NCBI GenBank assembly: GCA_001820675.1
Contig: MHQO01000011.1
Span: 1 to 8,234, forward strand
DNA from: Candidatus Sungbacteria bacterium RIFCSPLOWO2_01_FULL_47_10
GTDB taxonomy: Bacteria > Patescibacteriota > Minisyncoccia > Sungbacterales > GWA2-42-14
Direction of reading: 5' to 3'
DNA length: 8,234 nucleotides
Positions within the stretch are counted from its first letter, which is position 1, and every line of letters begins with the position of its first letter. Shown here piece by piece: positions 4,323 to 8,234 of the stretch. The position numbers and the translations under genes are program-made. The notes below the pieces were generated by a model. It was not told where the DNA came from and did no database searches. It saw nothing but the letters and a program-made list of their open reading frames with translations.

Positions 4323-6533
4323 TTAAACTTCACGCCCTTCGTTATCTCTCGGGGTGAGAATTTCGCGGGGCTTCGCTCCTTCTCCGGGACCGATAATGCC
4401 GTTTTCCTCAAGCATATCAAGAAGACGCGCCGCCCTCGCGTATCCGACCTTCAGGCGCCGCTGAAGATAGGAGGCGGAAGCTTTTCCTGCCTGAATCACG
4501 ACCTGTTTTGCTTCGTCATACAATTCATCGTCATCTCCGTCCGCGTCAAAATCGTCAAGGTTGATTTCGGGGGACGAGGTTGAACTCACTTGCGCGAAAA
4601 TATCTTCGGCGGATTCCGAACCGTCTTCCGTCTCATTTTTCAAAAATTCAACCGCTTTTTTTACTTCTGACTCCGATACAAATGCGCCCTGAATCCGCTT
4701 CGGTTTCGAAGTCTCCCCTGATAAAAACAGCATATCCCCGTTTCCCAAAAGCTTCTCCGCGCCCGACGTATCGAGAATTGTGCGGGAATCCACCTGCGAG
4801 GCGACCTGAAACGCGATTCGCGACGTAATATTTGCCTTAATCAGTCCCGTGATTACCTCAACGGATGGGCGCTGGGTTGAGACGATCAGATGAATTCCGA
4901 CTGCGCGCGCCATCTGGGCAAGACGGATGATCGATCCTTCAACCTCTCGTGGATATGCCGCCATAAGGTCGGCAAGTTCATCTACCACAATGATTATATA
5001 GGGAAGCGGTTCCGATTCTGAATTTTTTTCCTTGAGAATTCCGGAATTATAGCTCAAAATGTCGCGCGCGCCCGCATGGGAAAGCAGGTCGTAGCGCTTA
5101 TCCATTTCATGCACGGCCCAGCGAAGCGCCGCAATCGCTTTTTTATAATCCGTGATAACCGGCGACAACAAATGGGAAATGCCGTTATACAAGGCAAGCT
5201 CGACCCGTTTCGGATCAATGAGCACGAGTTTCATCACCTCCGGAGGATTTCTGAAAAGAAATGACGTCAAAATGGAATGTATTCCGACGCTTTTGCCCGA
5301 TCCCGTGCTACCCGCAATAAGAAGGTGTGGCATCTTGGCAAGATTCGCATATACCGGCTCTCCCCCGACGTCCCTGCCGAGAACAAAAAGAAGCGGACTT
5401 TGCGACTCCTGAAACGACGGATTTTCAAATAGACTTTTAAGGCCCACAAGCGCTATCGAGCGGTTCGGAACTTCGATTCCCACAAGCGACTTTCCCGGAA
5501 TGGGCGCCTCAATCCTGATAGGATGAGCCGCAAGCGCAAGCGACAAATCTTTGTGCAGGGCTTCGATGCGGGAGAGCTTGACGCCCTGTGCGGGCTTGAG
5601 GGTGTATTGTGTAACCGTCGGGCCAACCGATACTTCATCCATCTCGACATCAATGCCGAAATTCTGAAGCGTCCGTTTAATGATATTCGCATTCGCCCGG
5701 ATGTCCCCCGAAGACGGAGTTCCTTTGTCATTATTCAAAAGCGATAGCGGCGGATGCCGGTATGCGGAACCCTTCCGTTTTTTCTCAAACACGAATTTTT
5801 CTTCGCTTTTATTTTTCTCCGCCACCTCAATGTTTTTTTCACGCGTATCCTCCTCCGTCGTATCCGCCCCGCCCCGAACGGATGTGAACGCGTCATGCAC
5901 CGCCTCCTTAATAGTGCCGAGAGCGAGTTCAACGGTTTTTGCGCCTTCTTCTTTATCTTCTTCCCGATGCTCCTCCGAAGACTCGTCACTTGCTTTTGCA
6001 AACCACAGCATCGGAATATTGAGCATGATCAAAATAGATACGGCAAAAAGAGCCGACTCTATCACGAATGCGGCCCAAAAATCAAAAAGCGCGAAAAGCG
6101 GAGCATTCACGCCGTAGCCGATATATCCGCCAGCCAATTCTCCTCCGGCGGCATTGCGAAACACCAAATCAAGCATGCCGAGTGCGGATGCAAGAAAAAT
6201 AAAACCCCCGATGAGTGTCGCGGCATAGAGCCGTTTCTCGAAAGAATAGAGAAACGAAAAAGCGACGAGGGTGAGGGTGAGAGGCGCAAAAAAGTATCCA
6301 TTACCCAGAAGCCATGAAAGAACCTCAAAAACAAACCTGCCCACAAATCCCGCCTTTCCCCAATATGAAAGAAGGGTAAGAGCCGCGAAACAAAAAAATA
6401 AAATCGCAAGAACCGATTTTTTGGTTTCGGGATGCAGGTCCTCATGCCAAGCGGGCGCGGCTTCCGCTTTCCTGCGTTCGGCATCCCGCTGGTTCTTTTT
6501 TTTGTTTTTCCTGTTATGCCCGTGCTTTGCCAT
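4323..6533 (-). CDS. ftsK: DNA translocase FtsK/SpoIIIE
   Basis: The 736-residue protein is an FtsK-family translocase, which pumps chromosomal DNA through the closing septum. The basic N-terminus (NRKNKKKNQRDAERRK) is followed by about four membrane helices (roughly 40-58, 76-96, 102-125, 148-177). An acidic linker (180-250) comes next, then the alpha domain (about 280-375). The RecA-like motor has Walker A GSTGSGKS (408-415), Walker B IIVVDELADL (514-523) and STQRPSVEVITGLIKANITSRIAF (552-575). The C-terminal gamma winged helix (about 667-726, KASASYLQRRLKVGYARAARLLDMLEENGII) reads polar DNA motifs and contacts XerD in studied species. The linker is short compared with E. coli FtsK. The frame stays open upstream to 6755, but the ATG at 6533 gives the normal basic start. 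It heads ftsK - RodZ-like and is divergent from the DUF1097-like gene. Confidence 0.96.
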   Translation of the reverse strand: MAKHGHNRKNKKKNQRDAERRKAEAAPAWHEDLHPETKKSVLAILFFCFAALTLLSYWGKAGFVGRFVFEVLSWLLGNGYFFAPLTLTLVAFSFLYSFEKRLYAATLIGGFIFLASALGMLDLVFRNAAGGELAGGYIGYGVNAPLFALFDFWAAFVIESALFAVSILIMLNIPMLWFAKASDESSEEHREEDKEEGAKTVELALGTIKEAVHDAFTSVRGGADTTEEDTREKNIEVAEKNKSEEKFVFEKKRKGSAYRHPPLSLLNNDKGTPSSGDIRANANIIKRTLQNFGIDVEMDEVSVGPTVTQYTLKPAQGVKLSRIEALHKDLSLALAAHPIRIEAPIPGKSLVGIEVPNRSIALVGLKSLFENPSFQESQSPLLFVLGRDVGGEPVYANLAKMPHLLIAGSTGSGKSVGIHSILTSFLFRNPPEVMKLVLIDPKRVELALYNGISHLLSPVITDYKKAIAALRWAVHEMDKRYDLLSHAGARDILSYNSGILKEKNSESEPLPYIIIVVDELADLMAAYPREVEGSIIRLAQMARAVGIHLIVSTQRPSVEVITGLIKANITSRIAFQVASQVDSRTILDTSGAEKLLGNGDMLFLSGETSKPKRIQGAFVSESEVKKAVEFLKNETEDGSESAEDIFAQVSSTSSPEINLDDFDADGDDDELYDEAKQVVIQAGKASASYLQRRLKVGYARAARLLDMLEENGIIGPGEGAKPREILTPRDNEGREV

Positions 6534-6539
6534 ATTTCT

Positions 6540-6568
6540 ATTGTATATACTCATCCAAAATTTTGCAA
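6540..6568 (-). promoter_or_regulatory. Promoter of ftsK (possibly leaderless transcript)
   Basis: On the minus strand TTGCAA (6568-6563) is followed by 17 bp and TACAAT (6545-6540, 5 of 6). The expected transcript start is about 6533, which is the A of the ftsK ATG, so the mRNA would have no leader. This fits the lack of any Shine-Dalgarno. The -35 sits inside a 10-bp palindrome, TTTTGCAAAA (6561-6570). Confidence 0.5.
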
Positions 6569-6630
6569 AAAATTGGGGGTCCCCGATGCCGCACATTTTG
6601 CATGTTAAAAGTGATTGTGCATAACAGTGG

Positions 6631-6659
6631 TTGTCTGTATGGAAAATACGAAATATAAT
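6631..6659 (+). promoter_or_regulatory. Promoter of the DUF1097-like membrane protein
   Basis: TTGTCT (631-636 of the 6000s, 4 of 6) is followed by exactly 17 bp and a perfect TATAAT (6654-6659). Transcription would start near 6666, which rules out the upstream in-frame starts TTG 6615 and ATG 6639 and favours ATG 6687. Confidence 0.6.
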
Positions 6660-6686
6660 AAAAATACTTTCATATGTAATGCGGTG

Positions 6687-7319
6687 ATGCCCTACAGGCG
6701 CATCGATAAAAAAATGCAGGTCCCATTTAAAAAGTACATGCCCGTGGCAATTCACGTTGGCGTGTGGGTGTTCATATGGCTCTGGGTTGGATTACGATTC
6801 GGCATGGTTTTGTGGATACCGTTTATCAGCTGGTCAATGTGGTATATTATCGGGCCTTCATGGTCAATCCGAAAAAAACGTTTCTATAAAAATTTAATCG
6901 GAGCAATCGGCGGAACGGTATATGCAGTCGCATTTATACTTCTTATCCCTGTAGCCGCAAATTTGTTCGGGTCGTTTGCGATACCGATGCTTGGTTTTTT
7001 TGCCGGGTTGACTATTCTTCTCCTTGAATTGACCGACTGGTTCGAATATGCGATGTCATACTTCTTCACATTTGGTTCGTATTTCGCATTTGCATTTGCC
7101 GGCGGAGCATACGGGGCGGTTGGCGATTATGGAATCGTTTTTGCGGGAAGTTGGGGAAGTGCGGCCGGTTATATACAGGATTTCGCATATTTCATGGCTC
7201 TCATACTCGTTGGGTTCTTTCTCGGGTATATCACCGATATAGTCCGATATAAAATTCTTGCGCACGAAGGGTTGACGGACGAATCACAGCAAAAAACAAT
7301 TTTTGACAAAGAAGTATAA
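6687..7319 (+). CDS. Six-helix integral membrane protein, DUF1097-like
   Basis: From this start the protein is 210 residues. About six hydrophobic segments are visible (roughly 19-36, 39-57, 68-90, 97-115, 122-145, 166-186), with short loops and a charged C-terminus (EGLTDESQQKTIFDKEV). Trp, Phe and Gly are abundant. The layout, WLWVGLRFGMVLWIPFISW near the start, a central IGAIGGTVYA helix, and MALILVGFFLGY at the end, recalls the DUF1097 family (E. coli YcdZ), an uncharacterised inner-membrane family. This is a resemblance by eye. The ATG at 6687 is preferred because the promoter at 6631-6659 would start the mRNA near 6666; ATGs at 6714 and 6738 are alternatives, and none has a Shine-Dalgarno. 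It is divergent from ftsK and convergent with the binding-protein gene, so no operon partner reveals its job. Confidence 0.75.
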   Translation: MPYRRIDKKMQVPFKKYMPVAIHVGVWVFIWLWVGLRFGMVLWIPFISWSMWYIIGPSWSIRKKRFYKNLIGAIGGTVYAVAFILLIPVAANLFGSFAIPMLGFFAGLTILLLELTDWFEYAMSYFFTFGSYFAFAFAGGAYGAVGDYGIVFAGSWGSAAGYIQDFAYFMALILVGFFLGYITDIVRYKILAHEGLTDESQQKTIFDKEV

Positions 7320-7334
7320 AATACACGAAGAATT

Positions 7335-7367
7335 AAAACAAGCGCCGACACAGGCGCTTGTTTTTTT
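7335..7367. terminator. Bidirectional terminator between the membrane protein and binding-protein genes
   Basis: A perfect 12-bp stem, AAAACAAGCGCC (7335-7346) with GGCGCTTGTTTT (7353-7364), encloses the loop GACACA. It is followed by a T-run on the plus strand (7361-7367) and preceded by an A-run that serves the minus strand. It lies 15 nt after the membrane protein stop and 12 nt beyond the binding-protein stop, ending both convergent genes. Confidence 0.9.
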
Positions 7368-7379
7368 ACTATCGATTCA

Positions 7380-8234
7380 TCATGCGGAACGCCTCGTGTT
7401 CTCGCGAGGCAAAATGACGTGCCCCCATTGACGGTCGCTCTGACCGAGTATTTCGCACGTCCGTTCTGTTTTCAAATCCCACTGTGTTGAACCAATGATT
7501 TCCGCCACATCTTGTTTGCCGGTTCGTTCTTCCGTGCCCTTAACCTTGAGAATATAAAAATCCTGCAGAGCCTGGTGATCACACGGCCTCCACCATTCCC
7601 CGGATTTATAGTGTGCATACGACCTTCCCTCTAATTCTCTCGCAACCGCGTCGGGTTGAATCGGGTACTTCCCGATACGAAGAACCGCCCCAACCAATTC
7701 ATGTGCGGCACTATATCCATAGGCCGCATATGCTCCCGGCACGTCGCGAAATTTTTTTCGATACCCGGAAACAAATGTTCGCGCTGTGTCGTACATTTTT
7801 TCAAGCCCCCAATAAAACGTCGTGCCCCAATACATGCCTGCAGCAACGTCGGGATCAATCACAGAAAATGTCGTACCCTCCGCGAGCGTTACCGCAACAC
7901 TGACATGCCGTTTTAGGCGGGCCCGTCCGACATCCTGAATAAATTTTACCTGATCTGCTCCGAAATTATTTCCGATGAGAATATCCGCGTGAGAATCAAG
8001 CACCTCGGCGAAGTGCTTTGTATACTCACTTTCATTCTTCACGGGAAATGGAATTCTTTTGTATCCGACTATTTCACTTCCGGTGCGTTTTGCAACTGCT
8101 ATATACGAATCATGGACTCTCCATCCCCACATATAGTCCGTAAAAAAAAGAAACCACTTCTTGCCGATATTTTCCGAAATCCATTTTCCCATTGCCTGCC
8201 CGATCATGTACGGAGTATATGCCTGGTGAAACGT
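7380..8234 (-). CDS. Periplasmic-binding-fold (LivK/UrtA/AmiC-type) substrate-binding protein, C-terminal part
   Basis: The frame is open to the right edge, so the N-terminus and any signal peptide are missing; 284 residues are visible. It resembles type 1 periplasmic binding proteins of the branched-chain amino acid, amide and urea ABC uptake group (Peripla_BP_5/6, COG0683). Recognisable stretches are GKWISENIGKKWFLFFTDYMWGWRVHDSY early on, ADILIGNNFGADQVKFIQDVG, GMYWGTTFYWGLE, AAYGYSAAHELVGAVLRIGK, and WWRPCDHQALQDFYILKVKG toward the end. Such proteins capture a solute outside the membrane for an ABC permease, or act as ligand sensors. No permease or ATPase gene is in the window. The ligand cannot be read from the sequence. 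It ends with TGA at a shared terminator. An ATG at 8207 is internal: nine more in-frame codons (TFHQAYTPY) precede it and fit the family. Confidence 0.88.
   Translation of the reverse strand, partial: TFHQAYTPYMIGQAMGKWISENIGKKWFLFFTDYMWGWRVHDSYIAVAKRTGSEIVGYKRIPFPVKNESEYTKHFAEVLDSHADILIGNNFGADQVKFIQDVGRARLKRHVSVAVTLAEGTTFSVIDPDVAAGMYWGTTFYWGLEKMYDTARTFVSGYRKKFRDVPGAYAAYGYSAAHELVGAVLRIGKYPIQPDAVARELEGRSYAHYKSGEWWRPCDHQALQDFYILKVKGTEERTGKQDVAEIIGSTQWDLKTERTCEILGQSDRQWGHVILPRENTRRSA

Noticed and set aside
5680..6317. Plus-strand open frames of 145 and 187 codons opposite ftsK
   Set aside because: They overlap each other and lie opposite the well-supported ftsK linker and membrane region.
6575..6584. 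GGGGGTCCCC near the ftsK promoter as an operator
   Set aside because: It is not a perfect palindrome and stands alone.
6615..6686. TTG 6615 or ATG 6639 start for the DUF1097-like gene
   Set aside because: Both lie upstream of the transcript start expected from the TATAAT promoter.
6534..6755. 74-residue N-terminal extension of FtsK
   Set aside because: It overlaps the divergent promoter and the membrane protein start, and it precedes the typical basic FtsK N-terminus.
7391..7410. GCCTCG/CGAGGC hairpin in the last codons of the binding-protein gene
   Set aside because: It is only 6 bp, within coding sequence and without a T-run; the strong terminator at 7335-7367 explains the end.
1..8234. 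CRISPR array, tRNA, rRNA, transposase, prophage genes or alternative genetic code
   Set aside because: No regularly spaced repeats, cloverleaf with CCA/T-loop signature, or mobile-element proteins were seen. No gene needs TGA read as an amino acid, and the binding-protein gene ends in TGA.

Overview
The window looks like a chromosomal segment of a Candidate Phyla Radiation (Patescibacteria, probably Parcubacteria-like) bacterium. The clues are a 64-residue ribosomal protein S18 with a Cys/His zinc-site pattern, an rpsF-ssb-rpsR cluster with no rplI behind it, a RodZ-like HTH/one-helix membrane protein sandwiched between ftsK and recA, and start codons that mostly lack a Shine-Dalgarno sequence. 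TGA acts as a stop, so the genetic code is the ordinary bacterial one. The lineage is inferred from gene content and style; no search was run.

Left part (1-1870). An unrecognised gene runs leftward off the edge. It is transcribed from a near-consensus promoter whose -35 hexamer lies 2 bp from the -35 of the oppositely directed rpsF promoter. The rpsF leader holds a stem, a CCG-containing bulge and a hairpin, which match the described binding motif for the S6:S18 protein complex. This suggests feedback control of rpsF-ssb-rpsR by its own two ribosomal proteins. The two spacers of this operon are diverged copies of one ~80-bp palindromic element in opposite orientation, bracketing ssb almost exactly. 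At least one stem base pair differs between copies by a compensatory change. A bidirectional terminator closes the operon.

Middle (1866-6533), all on the minus strand, read right to left: ftsK (chromosome translocase), a RodZ-like membrane HTH protein, recA, and a NUDIX hydrolase of the ADP-ribose pyrophosphatase type. ftsK and the RodZ-like gene are 39 nt apart and probably co-transcribed. recA has its own 93-nt upstream gap filled with five ACGCAA half-sites arranged around a 12-bp palindrome, which looks like an operator region. The NUDIX gene has its own TATAAT promoter.

Right part (6534-8234). ftsK and a six-helix membrane protein (DUF1097-like) diverge from a shared ~150-nt region with one plausible promoter each. 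The ftsK promoter would start the transcript at the ATG (leaderless). The membrane protein gene converges, across a strong bidirectional terminator, on a partial periplasmic-binding-protein gene of the LivK/UrtA/AmiC type, which enters from the right edge and is an unusual gene for a reduced-genome Patescibacterium.

The most notable non-coding signals are the S6:S18 leader element, the inverted repeat pair around ssb and the recA upstream array. No tRNA, rRNA, CRISPR array, transposase or prophage gene was seen.
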